The translations under genes and the position numbers were made by a program. The notes below the pieces were generated by a model that did not search any database, had not been told where the DNA came from, and saw only the letters and a list, made by a program, of their open reading frames with translations. From Pirellulaceae bacterium (GTDB taxonomy: Bacteria > Planctomycetota > Planctomycetia > Pirellulales > Pirellulaceae), in NCBI GenBank assembly GCA_023382975.1, contig JAHDXO010000001.1, positions 372,001 through 436,000 on the forward strand: DNA of 64,000 nt. The letters are read 5' to 3'. Below, piece after piece: positions 17,623 through 25,900 of this stretch (position 1 is its first letter; each line of letters opens with the position of its first letter).

Positions 17623-17880
17623 TCACCACACCAGTTCGCGACGCGGCGGTTCGTCAACGGACTCGATGTCCGACAGCCCGGTCAAGAGATTCCTCGCCAC
17701 TTCGAAATTTCGGCGATCGGCGATCTGCGCAAACCACATGCGGGAGACCAGCGGATCGTCGGACTCTGGATCGAGCCTCTGCACCGTTTGAACACCAGCC
17801 AGTTTCCTGAGCTTCGCGACGACCTCGCCCTGGACCTGGGTCGCCACGTCAGGCGCGAACTGAAAAGATATATCTGGCAT
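17623..17880 (-). CDS. Small protein, possible trans-acting prodomain/inhibitor of the adjacent subtilase
   Basis: An 85-aa soluble protein of no family I can name. ATG 17880 follows AAAGAGG at a good distance; a TTG at 17904 is a weaker alternative. Its C-terminal part reads IESVDEPPRRELV. The pre-catalytic region of the neighbouring subtilase has VESVSRVPVRYLV, the same ESV-x3-P-x-R-x-LV pattern, embedded in a similar alternating hydrophobic stretch. That suggests a shared I9-like prodomain fold and a role as a separate chaperone or inhibitor of the protease. This is inference. It lies 165 bp downstream of the subtilase stop on the same strand. Confidence 0.6.
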   Translation of the reverse strand: MPDISFQFAPDVATQVQGEVVAKLRKLAGVQTVQRLDPESDDPLVSRMWFAQIADRRNFEVARNLLTGLSDIESVDEPPRRELVW

Positions 17881-18045
17881 GAACTTAATCCTCTTTCCGG
17901 GCAACCACGAATCCTCGCCTGAATTCTATTCGATGGCAGGTCATAAATCCAGGAACAGCGTCTCGGGCAATCCTTCGTATGGGTGGTTGTATTAGCGACC
18001 AAGAACGGATCGCCCTGCTCGCATCCGAACCGCAGCGCTGCCAGC

Positions 18046-19593
18046 CTAGCTCAGTAACCGAACGAGGTCGAGTCGTCCGAACCCATGCTGTTGCGTGAAG
18101 TTTTGATTCTGCATGGGAGCGACTTTCACGGCCGAACGCTCGAGTCGCAGCTTCACCTGCGCTGGAGTGAGAGCGCCCTTGTTGGCGAGCAGCAGCGCGG
18201 CGGCGGCGGCAACATGAGGGGATGCCATCGACGTTCCCTGCCATGAGGCGTAATCGGTGTCGCGAAGCATCGGACGCGAAAAATCGGGCTGTGGTGGAAA
18301 AGTCGCACGTGGAGGAAATCCGGAATTGCCGGAATAGGTGGGCAAGGTCGACCAAATCCCCACGCCCGGAGCGCACAGCGAGATGTGTGGTCCAGAGTTG
18401 GAGAAACTGGCGCGAGTGTCGTTGATCGTTGTTGCTCCTACCGCAATAACGCCGGGAATGGCTGCCGGAAACGACGGAATGCTTGAATTTTCGTTTCCCA
18501 TCGCCGCGACAATGGTCACACCAAGTTGCAGCAGTCGCTTGAACAACGCGGATTCTTGGCTAGACGGCGCCCCACGCCCCCCAATGCTCAGGTTGATCAC
18601 ATTGACTTTCAGCGAGATGCAGCGAGCCAGCGCCCGTGCGTACATCACCGGATCGACGAAGTACTGAAACAAGAGGCGGCTGGAATTCCAATCCGGAACG
18701 TCATCGAAGATCTTGAAGGCGTGCAGTTTGCAGGTGCAAATGCCATTGATCCCCACGGAATTGTTGATCTTTGCCGCGATCGTCCCGGCCACATGCGTGC
18801 CGTGGCCGATGATGTCCCGAGGACTGGATGCATTGGGGTTCGTCGGATGAGCGAATTCATAACCTGCAACGATGCCCGACAAGTCTGGATGATCTGGCTC
18901 AATCCCCGTGTCCAGCACGGCAACTTTGATGTTCGTGGCGTCCTTGAAGCCTGTGAGCTGACGCGCCTGTGCCCAGCGAATGCGAGCCAAATTCCACATG
19001 GAACCGGACGCTGGTGCCGCAGCCATCGGCGTTGCTCCTTTGGGCTTGGTCTTCTTCCCGGCCATGCTCTTGGTCTTGGCTGCCTTCTTCGCGACCAGGT
19101 ATCGCACCGGCACCCGCGAAACCGACTCGACCGACGGATCATGTGCCAGTTCGGCCTGCAAGACGTCAACGTCCTGATCGTTGAACAATTCGACAATCGA
19201 CGCACCTGCGTTCGGATCGCTGTCGGGGGTTCGCAGCGACGATGCAAGGGCCGCCAAGACAGGGGTTTCACCGCCCGCCATCGCGCCACGCATGGCGCTA
19301 GCCGGCCCGACGTTGACGGGTGCCGCGGCAACTGGGTCCGCCAAAGGAATCACCCTGCGAATCAGGCCCGAGCGTTCAAATGCCAACATAGATCCCACTC
19401 CCGGCAAGGTCGTTGCGGAAGCCCGAGTGAGGAAAGTCGCACCCGACGCATCTGCTGTCAGCGCGCCCATCCCCAGCGATTCCAGGCGCTCGGTCTCGTT
19501 GCGGAATTTCACTTCCAGTAGGCAAGGATGGTACTGCGGTAAGTCGGTCTCACCATGAAATTGGACTGCCGCGGGCGAATGGTCAAAGAACAT
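18046..19593 (-). CDS. S8 family subtilisin-like serine protease, no signal peptide
   Basis: Subtilase of 515 aa starting at ATG 19593, which follows GGAGG. The catalytic triad is visible: Asp228 in VAVLDTGIEPDHPDLS, His267 in GHGTHVAGT and Ser455 in GTSMASPHVAA. The oxyanion Asn is in AMGNENSS. The first 200 residues form a long prodomain-like region, including VESVSRVPVRYLV and a lysine-rich linker (KKAAKTKSMAGKKTKPKG). The N-terminus MFFDHSPAAVQFHGETDLP has no signal peptide, which is unusual for the family and suggests cytoplasmic action or non-Sec export. It lies inside the cassette flanked by duplicated parB ends. Confidence 0.92.
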   Translation of the reverse strand: MFFDHSPAAVQFHGETDLPQYHPCLLEVKFRNETERLESLGMGALTADASGATFLTRASATTLPGVGSMLAFERSGLIRRVIPLADPVAAAPVNVGPASAMRGAMAGGETPVLAALASSLRTPDSDPNAGASIVELFNDQDVDVLQAELAHDPSVESVSRVPVRYLVAKKAAKTKSMAGKKTKPKGATPMAAAPASGSMWNLARIRWAQARQLTGFKDATNIKVAVLDTGIEPDHPDLSGIVAGYEFAHPTNPNASSPRDIIGHGTHVAGTIAAKINNSVGINGICTCKLHAFKIFDDVPDWNSSRLLFQYFVDPVMYARALARCISLKVNVINLSIGGRGAPSSQESALFKRLLQLGVTIVAAMGNENSSIPSFPAAIPGVIAVGATTINDTRASFSNSGPHISLCAPGVGIWSTLPTYSGNSGFPPRATFPPQPDFSRPMLRDTDYASWQGTSMASPHVAAAAALLLANKGALTPAQVKLRLERSAVKVAPMQNQNFTQQHGFGRLDLVRLLS

Positions 19594-19707
19594 GGTCGCT
19601 GCCTCCAGGGAAAAGGGTGTGGATACGGCACAGCAAGGATGGGTGGTCTGACAGAATGCTATTGAATTCGCGGGCAACTGGTGAGTCAAGGGGAGCCAGG
19701 ACAAGAG

Positions 19708-19842
19708 GCGGACGCGGCCGGATCGTCGTCCACTTCAGCAACCACGACGAATTCGAACGCCTCCGCCAACTGCTCAACGGCCAGCACGCGGGCGGATCGC
19801 AAGCCGATGTCGGCTGACTCGGTTCCTGAAGCGGGCAGACTA
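19708..19842 (+). repeat. Direct repeat copy B: orphan parB 3' fragment
   Basis: Second copy of the 135-bp parB-end repeat, separated from the gene by the cassette. It still reads in frame as the last 35-36 residues of ParB (GRIVVHFSNHDEFERLRQLL and onward) followed by the stop, but has no start and is a remnant. Its last three bases are the complement of the kinase stop codon. The two differences from copy A fall after the parB stop and break the small hairpin. Confidence 0.95.
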
Positions 19843-21537
19843 CTTGCCGATGTGACGGTTGATGGCAACCTGCGGCGGATCGCAGTTGCGGTTGCGTTGG
19901 CGGTAGTATTTCAAGCCGGGGAAGAAAAAGCTGGCGGCGGCGACCGCGCCGAAGATCAGATGGGCATACTCGGGGACCAGGGCCATCAGAAAGGCGGTGG
20001 CGAAGAGCGCGGCGGCCTGCACGTAGAACGCACCGGCCAGGATGCCCGCTTTGATCAGGAAGACCATGCCTGTGACCAGGGCCACGACCGGTGACAACGC
20101 CAAGACGGGCAGGCCCAATTGCATCTCGACGAAGAAGAGCAGCCCGATAGCGATCATACTCGACCCCCACACATGCGCGATCTGACGCTCGACGAACGTC
20201 ACCGGCCCGACTCGCCGCCGCAGGGCCCAGAACACGCCGGCCCAGGCGCCCAACCCGGCCGTCCACAGCACGATGTAGTACCATCGGTCGTGGTAGCCCG
20301 ACAGGTGCAAGACGTTGGTCAGTACACAGGCGATCAGCAGCACTAGGCTGTGCCACATCCACAACAGGCCCCAGTTCTCCAGCACGGGCGCGTGATGCGT
20401 TTCGCGAAAGACTCGGGTCAGCACCTGCAGGAACCGGCCGCTGCGCGCCGAGATCGGCTCGTCTCGGAGATAGGCTTCCAAATCCGTCGCCAAATCGGCC
20501 GCCGACTCGTAACGCAAATCCGCGGGCTTCTGCAGGCAGCGCATGGCGATCATCTCCAGATCGCGGTCGGCCTTGGGGTTCAGCATCCGCGGCGGAACCG
20601 GGTCTTGCTCGAGAACCAACAGCAGCGTGTCGACCGGCGACGCGGCTTGGAATGTTGGACGGCCGGTCAGCATGTGATACAGGATCGCGCCCAGACTGTA
20701 CACGTCGCTGGCGGGCCCGACTTGACCGCGGTCCCCCGCAGCTTGCTCCGGCGCCATGTAAGCCGGCGTGCCCAACACAGCCCCTGTCTCGGTGATCACG
20801 CTCGCGTCGCCGGTCCGCTTGGCCAGGCCGAAATCGGTGACCAACGGCCGGCCTTGTTGGTCGATCAGGATATTCGACGGCTTCAGGTCGCGATGCAGAA
20901 TGCCGTGCTGGTGCGCGTAGTGGATGCCGCGCGCCACGGCGGCCAGGATCTCGGCTGCTTCACGCGGGGGCAACGGTCGCTCGGCCAACAGACTCGACAG
21001 CGTGCGTCCCCGGATGAACTTCATGCTGAAGAATGGGCGTCCCTGCGATTCGCCGACTTCGTACACCGGAACGATGCTCGCGTGGTCGAGCCGGGCAGTC
21101 GCCTCCGCTTCGACTCGGAACCGCTCGCGATCCGTGCCGCTGGCCAAGGGACCGCGGAGGATCATCTTGACGGCGACTTCCCGGTCCAAGCTCACTTGGC
21201 GAGCCCGGTAGACGATCCCCATCCCGCCGCGGCCGATCTCCTCTAGCAGTTCGTATCCGGCGAAGCGGCACGGCAAGGAGAGCACGGCGTCGGGCCAGTC
21301 GGCAAGCGGCGGCTGGTGGGAACTGCTAGAGTGGCTGCCCGCGGCGTCAGCGACCATTACTGCACCCCACAATCGACGAAGTTCGTTTCCCAGGTCGGGG
21401 TTGTCGCGGCAGGCCTGCTCCAGATCAACGGATTCGCCTCGCTGCACGGCATCGGTCATGTCGGCCAACAGCATGGCCAATCGCTGGTCGTCGATCGTGG
21501 ATGCGGACAAGGTGCCTTCGGTCATGGTGGTCTTCAC
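19840..21537 (-). CDS. Membrane Ser/Thr protein kinase, planctomycete type
   Basis: Hanks-type kinase of 565 aa. Residues 20-65 hold the short N-terminal segment typical of planctomycete kinases coupled to ECF sigma factors (QACRDNPDLGNELRRLWG). The kinase domain follows: IGRGGMGIVY, VAVK with Lys124, HRDLKPSN with Asp217, DFG at 235-237, and TPAYMAPEQ. After residue 385 several hydrophobic stretches suggest four to six membrane helices and no extracellular sensor domain. The frame opens with GTG 21537; an ATG four codons later (21525) is an equal alternative. It starts 14 bp after the ECF gene on the same strand, so the pair forms one signalling unit. Confidence 0.93.
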   Translation of the reverse strand: MKTTMTEGTLSASTIDDQRLAMLLADMTDAVQRGESVDLEQACRDNPDLGNELRRLWGAVMVADAAGSHSSSSHQPPLADWPDAVLSLPCRFAGYELLEEIGRGGMGIVYRARQVSLDREVAVKMILRGPLASGTDRERFRVEAEATARLDHASIVPVYEVGESQGRPFFSMKFIRGRTLSSLLAERPLPPREAAEILAAVARGIHYAHQHGILHRDLKPSNILIDQQGRPLVTDFGLAKRTGDASVITETGAVLGTPAYMAPEQAAGDRGQVGPASDVYSLGAILYHMLTGRPTFQAASPVDTLLLVLEQDPVPPRMLNPKADRDLEMIAMRCLQKPADLRYESAADLATDLEAYLRDEPISARSGRFLQVLTRVFRETHHAPVLENWGLLWMWHSLVLLIACVLTNVLHLSGYHDRWYYIVLWTAGLGAWAGVFWALRRRVGPVTFVERQIAHVWGSSMIAIGLLFFVEMQLGLPVLALSPVVALVTGMVFLIKAGILAGAFYVQAAALFATAFLMALVPEYAHLIFGAVAAASFFFPGLKYYRQRNRNCDPPQVAINRHIGK

Positions 21538-21551
21538 CCGGCGTACGGTCG

Positions 21552-22172
21552 TTAGTCCCGCGCATCGCCCAGCAGCGAGCGCAGACGCCGGATGGCTCGC
21601 AGATAGCGCATGCTGGCTGCCGGCTCGGTCAAGCCCAGGGCCTGGGCGACCTCCTGGTTGGATAGTTGTTCGTAGTGGCGCATGACGACAATCTCATAGT
21701 CCGACTCGCCCAGTTGCGTGATCGCCTGTTCCACTTGCCGCGCCATCTCTCGCTGCGTGGCCGCGGCGGCCGGGGTGAGGGCAGGGTCGCACAATTGGGC
21801 CGCCAGGATGATGCTCGATTGGTCCTCGCCCTGGGGCGCCATGACTTGTTCGCGGTCAACGCTACGTTTGGCCGATCCCCGGTGTCGTCGGTGCGCGTCG
21901 ATGATGCGGTCCTGCGTGATCTGGCGAATCCACAGATGAAAGGACATGCCCGGGTTCTGCAGATAGTCGTGCAAGCGGCGATTGGCCTCGACCAACACGT
22001 CCTGCACAACGTCGCTCACGTCGACCCGGCGCAGGATCTTCTGGTCCAGACGCATCCGCACCATGCGATGCACGGCAGCTCGGTGACGGTCAAGCAAACG
22101 GTTGACCGCCGCGGCATCGCCGACCTTTGCGTCCGCCAGCAACTTTTCCGTTTTTTCCGGTTCGGGCCACAT
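21552..22172 (-). CDS. ECF sigma factor (kinase-linked)
   Basis: A 206-aa extracytoplasmic-function sigma factor. Region 2 includes LRRVDVSDVVQDVLVEANRR and FHLWIRQITQDRIIDAHRRH; region 4 includes the helix-turn-helix LSNQEVAQALGLTEPAASMR. ATG 22172 follows GGGAAG. It heads the ECF-kinase pair. In planctomycetes such ECF factors are thought to be controlled by phosphorylation rather than a classical anti-sigma factor; no anti-sigma gene lies on this side. It is divergent from a second, RpoE-like ECF gene. Confidence 0.93.
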   Translation of the reverse strand: MWPEPEKTEKLLADAKVGDAAAVNRLLDRHRAAVHRMVRMRLDQKILRRVDVSDVVQDVLVEANRRLHDYLQNPGMSFHLWIRQITQDRIIDAHRRHRGSAKRSVDREQVMAPQGEDQSSIILAAQLCDPALTPAAAATQREMARQVEQAITQLGESDYEIVVMRHYEQLSNQEVAQALGLTEPAASMRYLRAIRRLRSLLGDARD

Positions 22173-22207
22173 ATCTTCCCTTGCAGTAACTCCTTGTATA
22201 TTTAAGC

Positions 22208-22237
22208 ATTAAATCGCGGCAGCGACAGGCCCGGCAA
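22208..22237 (-). promoter_or_regulatory. Candidate promoter of the ECF-kinase operon
   Basis: Minus-strand TTGCCG (complement of 22232-22237) and TTTAAT (complement of 22208-22213) are 18 bp apart, 35 bp before the sigma-factor start. It lies in the 161-bp region between the two divergent sigma genes, which is locally AT-rich. Confidence 0.3.
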
Positions 22238-22333
22238 GGCTGTTTTCCGTGTGGCTTTCTGCTAGAAACAGGATGCGGGCCAGAATCCAAGGGCCGTTCG
22301 GCTTCGTCTACTACCAACGAGAAGAGGCAATTC

Positions 22334-22879
22334 GTGGCGGAAACAGCACGCAGATCGTCCCCTGCCGAGCCATCGCCGGGCAGCGGTGCGTTGGAGGAGG
22401 CGTTTGCGTGCTACCAGCCGGAATTGTTGGGCATGTTGTACCACTTGGTGGGCAACGTCGAAGACGCCCGCGATGCGTTGCAGGAAACGTTCGTCAAGTG
22501 TTGGCGGCACCGAGAGCAAGTCGCGGGACTGAATAACCTGAAAGCATGGATTTTTCGAATCGCCCTGAATACGGGCCGCGATTTGCGTCAGACGGCTTGG
22601 CGACGGCGGAAAAGGCCGTTGCCCGAAGACGAAACGACGCTCGCCAGTAAACGGGAGGGACCGGAATCCGAAGTGGAACACCGCGAGCAACTGGCTCTGC
22701 TCCGCGAAGCGGTCAGCCGACTGCGGACGGAGGAGCAGGAGGTTTTTCTGTTGCGGCAAAACGCGCAAATGACGTATGAGCAGATTGCCGAAACGATGGG
22801 GATTCCTACCGGGACTGTCAAGACTCGGATGCGTTTGGCGTTGATCCGTTTGCGGGAAACGTTGGCGCTGACCGAGTAG
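22334..22879 (+). CDS. ECF sigma factor (RpoE-like)
   Basis: A 181-aa sigma-70 family protein. Region 2 reads ELLGMLYHLVGNVEDARDAL, then QETFVKCWRHREQ and LKAWIFRIALNTGRDLRQT. Region 4 reads MTYEQIAETMGIPTGTVKTR. GTG 22334 is preceded by GAAGAGG. The gene is followed 21 bp later by a protein that starts like an anti-sigma factor, the usual sigma/anti-sigma order. It is divergent from the kinase-linked sigma gene, so two different ECF systems share one upstream region. Confidence 0.93.
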   Translation: MAETARRSSPAEPSPGSGALEEAFACYQPELLGMLYHLVGNVEDARDALQETFVKCWRHREQVAGLNNLKAWIFRIALNTGRDLRQTAWRRRKRPLPEDETTLASKREGPESEVEHREQLALLREAVSRLRTEEQEVFLLRQNAQMTYEQIAETMGIPTGTVKTRMRLALIRLRETLALTE

Positions 22880-22900
22880 TGTTTGTGGGAGACGTGTAGC

Positions 22901-25900
22901 ATGGATCGGCCGGATCAGTTGGAACAATCGATGTGGGAATTCGTCTACGGCTTACTGCCGGACGACGAGGCCCAGGCGATCCGCGATCAGATCAACGCCG
23001 ATCCGGACGTGGCTCGCTTGTACGCCGAGGTGAAACTGCGTTCGGATCTGGTGGCCGAGGCGTCACGGCTGCGAACGTCGCCGATGCAATTCGTTGCGAC
23101 AAAGGCGTCGAACGCCGCCGCCGGTCGGCTGGATCGCTCGCAGCCTTCGCCGGCACTGCCTGCCTCCGCCGCCGGAGCTGCCGCTACCGCGTTACGCTGG
23201 GCCGTCACACTGGCGGCGACGCTGCTGGTCGGCTTTGTCGGCTTCGTCTATCTGAAGCCGCAGTCGCCGCTTCGCACAGTAGCCTATCAGACGCAACGTC
23301 AGCAACTGGCCGATCTACCGGTCGAGGCGATGGTGCTTGGCCCCGGCCGACTGCAGTCGCAGCCGTCCAATCATCTGGCGGTTGTGACCCGGTCGCTCGA
23401 CGGCACGGCCCGCTCGACACCGGTCGCATATCGTCTGTACGGCGAGGACGAACGGTTGCTGGACGAAGCCGAATCGCGGACCGACGCTGCCGGGATTCTC
23501 CAGATCAAGACGCCGGCGTTGCTTGCCGAGCGTCAGGTGCGACTGGAGGTTCGGACGCCGGGCGATTGGGACGCCGAGCCCTTGTCGCACACATTTTCCG
23601 TCGATCCGACCGAGTTGATCACGCACCTGAGTCTCGACAAGCCGATCGTCCGTCCCGGCCAAACGGTGCGCTTCCGCACGGTCACCTTGACGCGTTACGA
23701 TCTGCAAGCGGACAAGGAAGTCGCAGTGGCAACCGAGATTGTCGACCGGGACGGAAACGGGCTTGCTTGGTCGGCCAGCGAAGAGCTGACGCAGCATGGC
23801 GTACGCCACGGAGAGCTCCAGATCCCGAGCGATCTGCCCGCAGGAGCATACCAAGTCGTCGCGCGCAGCCCCCAGGGGCAATTCGCCGAAGTGACACGCG
23901 AACTGGCGGTCCGCCAGTTCGCGGTTCCGCAGTTTCGCAAGACGCTGGATTTTGCTCGCGAGAGTTATAGTCCTGGTGATCAAGTGACCGCCACGCTCTC
24001 CATCCGGCGGGCTGAAGGCGGCGCGCTCAGCGGCGCGGGCTTGCAGATTCAAGCGGTTGTTGACGGTCAAACGCTGCTCGAACAAGCCGGCACGACGGAC
24101 CAGCAAGGAGCCTTCGAGGTCATCTTCCCGTTGCCGGACACCATTGATCGCGGCGAGGGACGAGTGTTGATTGCGGTGGACGGTGAGACATCGGAGATCT
24201 TGAGCGAGGCGATTCCAATCCAGTTGGGGACCTTTGCCGTTGATTTCTTCCCCGAATCGGGCGACTTGGTGGCCGGCGTCGAGAACCGCGTGTACTTCCG
24301 GGCGAGGAATCCGCAGGGCAAGGCGGTGCATGTCGCGGGGCGAGTCGTCGACGACGGAGGTCGGTTGCAGGCCGAAGTGCGCACCGAGCGCGATGGGCGA
24401 GGCGTTTTTTCGTTGGTGCCGCAGGCGGATGCGAGTTACCGCCTGCAGATCGACACGCCAGCCGACGCGGGATTCCAGCCGCAACTGCCGACGATCGATC
24501 CGCGCCGATGGCTGGTCCTGGACGGCGGAGCAGGCGTTTTCGAGGCTCGAAGCGATCTGGCGATCGAGATTCGAGCCACGGACTGCTCGCGACCGCTGGC
24601 CATCACCGCCACTTGCCGAGGCGCTGTGGTGGGCCAAGAGATTGTGCCGGCCAACACCTTCATCACTCGCGAGACCCAACCGCACTGCGGGCATCGTTCC
24701 ATCGTGCTGCCGGTCGCCGAGCACGCGCAGGGCGTCATCCGCCTGACCGCTTATGATCTGAGCACTCAACCGGCGGTGCCGCTGGCCGAACGGTTGGTCT
24801 ACCGCAGGCCGCATCGGAAACTGCAGATCCATGTCAACGAGTTAAAATCCCGCTATGTGCCGGGCGAACAAGTTGATCTGCGGCTGCACGTTCGGGATGA
24901 AACGGGCCAGGACCAGCCGGCGGTGCTGGGCGTCTCCGTCGTCGACGACCTGTTGTTGACACTCGCTCGGGATCGTTCCGCGGGGCTGACCACACACTTC
25001 TGGCTCACGGGTCAAGTCGGTGATGCCCGCGACCTGGAAGATGCGGATTTCTATCTCGATCCGCAACGGCCCGAGGCAGTTCGCGCGTTGGATTTGCTGC
25101 TGGGAACGCAGGGCTGGCGGCGGCTTCGTCCGGTTCACGAGAGTCTGTTGGCCGCCAGCGGCGAACCAGGCGAGCGGAAGGCTGCGACACCGATGCTGCC
25201 GACGCGGACCGTTGCGGCCCGCGAAGCGTCCGCGCCGCTGATGGTAGCGAACAACGCCACTCAGATTCGGGCCTGGGCCGACCGGTCGTTGGCGACCCTG
25301 CGGTCGGCGCGTGAATTGGATCTGCGCCGCACTGGTTTGACCGCACTGGCCGGCGGCCTGATCGTGATGGTCGCCGCCCTGATTCTGAGTTTTCTGCGCG
25401 GGGCGGGTGGACTGCGCCGCTGGGCACCGCACTTGGCTGCGGCCTCGTTCTGCGCGATCCTCGGCATGTTCTGGGTTTCGGCCGGAATCGGTCCGCAGGG
25501 TGAATTGTCTTGGGCACGACTGCCGACGAGCGGGATCGCCGAACGGCGCGTCGCGGAAGTGCCCCGTGAGTTGTCCACGCCCGGGGCACCACACGAGCCA
25601 GCGATGATGGGAAATGCATCGATTGCCGTGGACGAAGCCGTCTCCGAAGATTTCTCTGGTACCGCAAACGAATTGGATGCGTACGGGAGAAGCGAGCCCG
25701 AGTTACAGACCGGAGGCACCGACGCACCTATGGATAGTCGGTTGAGACAGCGAGTGTTGGCCAGCGCCGATGATAAATCATCTCAGTTGGGCATAGCTCG
25801 AGATGCACAAACCGAGACGGTTCGCAAGGATGCCGTCGACTTGGCTGATCGGGAGAAGCAAGTCGATCAGGCAGTGAAGAGGGTCGAAAAGGTCCAGGGC

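Larger units (their letters stand above)
17604..19707. other. Inserted 2.1-kb cassette between two repeat copies
   Basis: Everything between the two 135-bp copies. It carries only an S8 subtilase gene and a small downstream gene, both on the minus strand. Removing the segment with one repeat copy restores parB and the kinase gene as direct convergent neighbours 22 bp apart. No integrase, transposase, terminal inverted repeat or tRNA is visible, so the route of entry is unknown. A single-crossover integration of a circle carrying the parB end, or a local duplication, would fit. Confidence 0.7.

Noticed and set aside
17604-19707. Classical transposon or integron cassette
   Set aside because: No transposase, integrase, attC-like site or terminal inverted repeat is visible. 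The flanks are a long gene-end duplication rather than a short target duplication.
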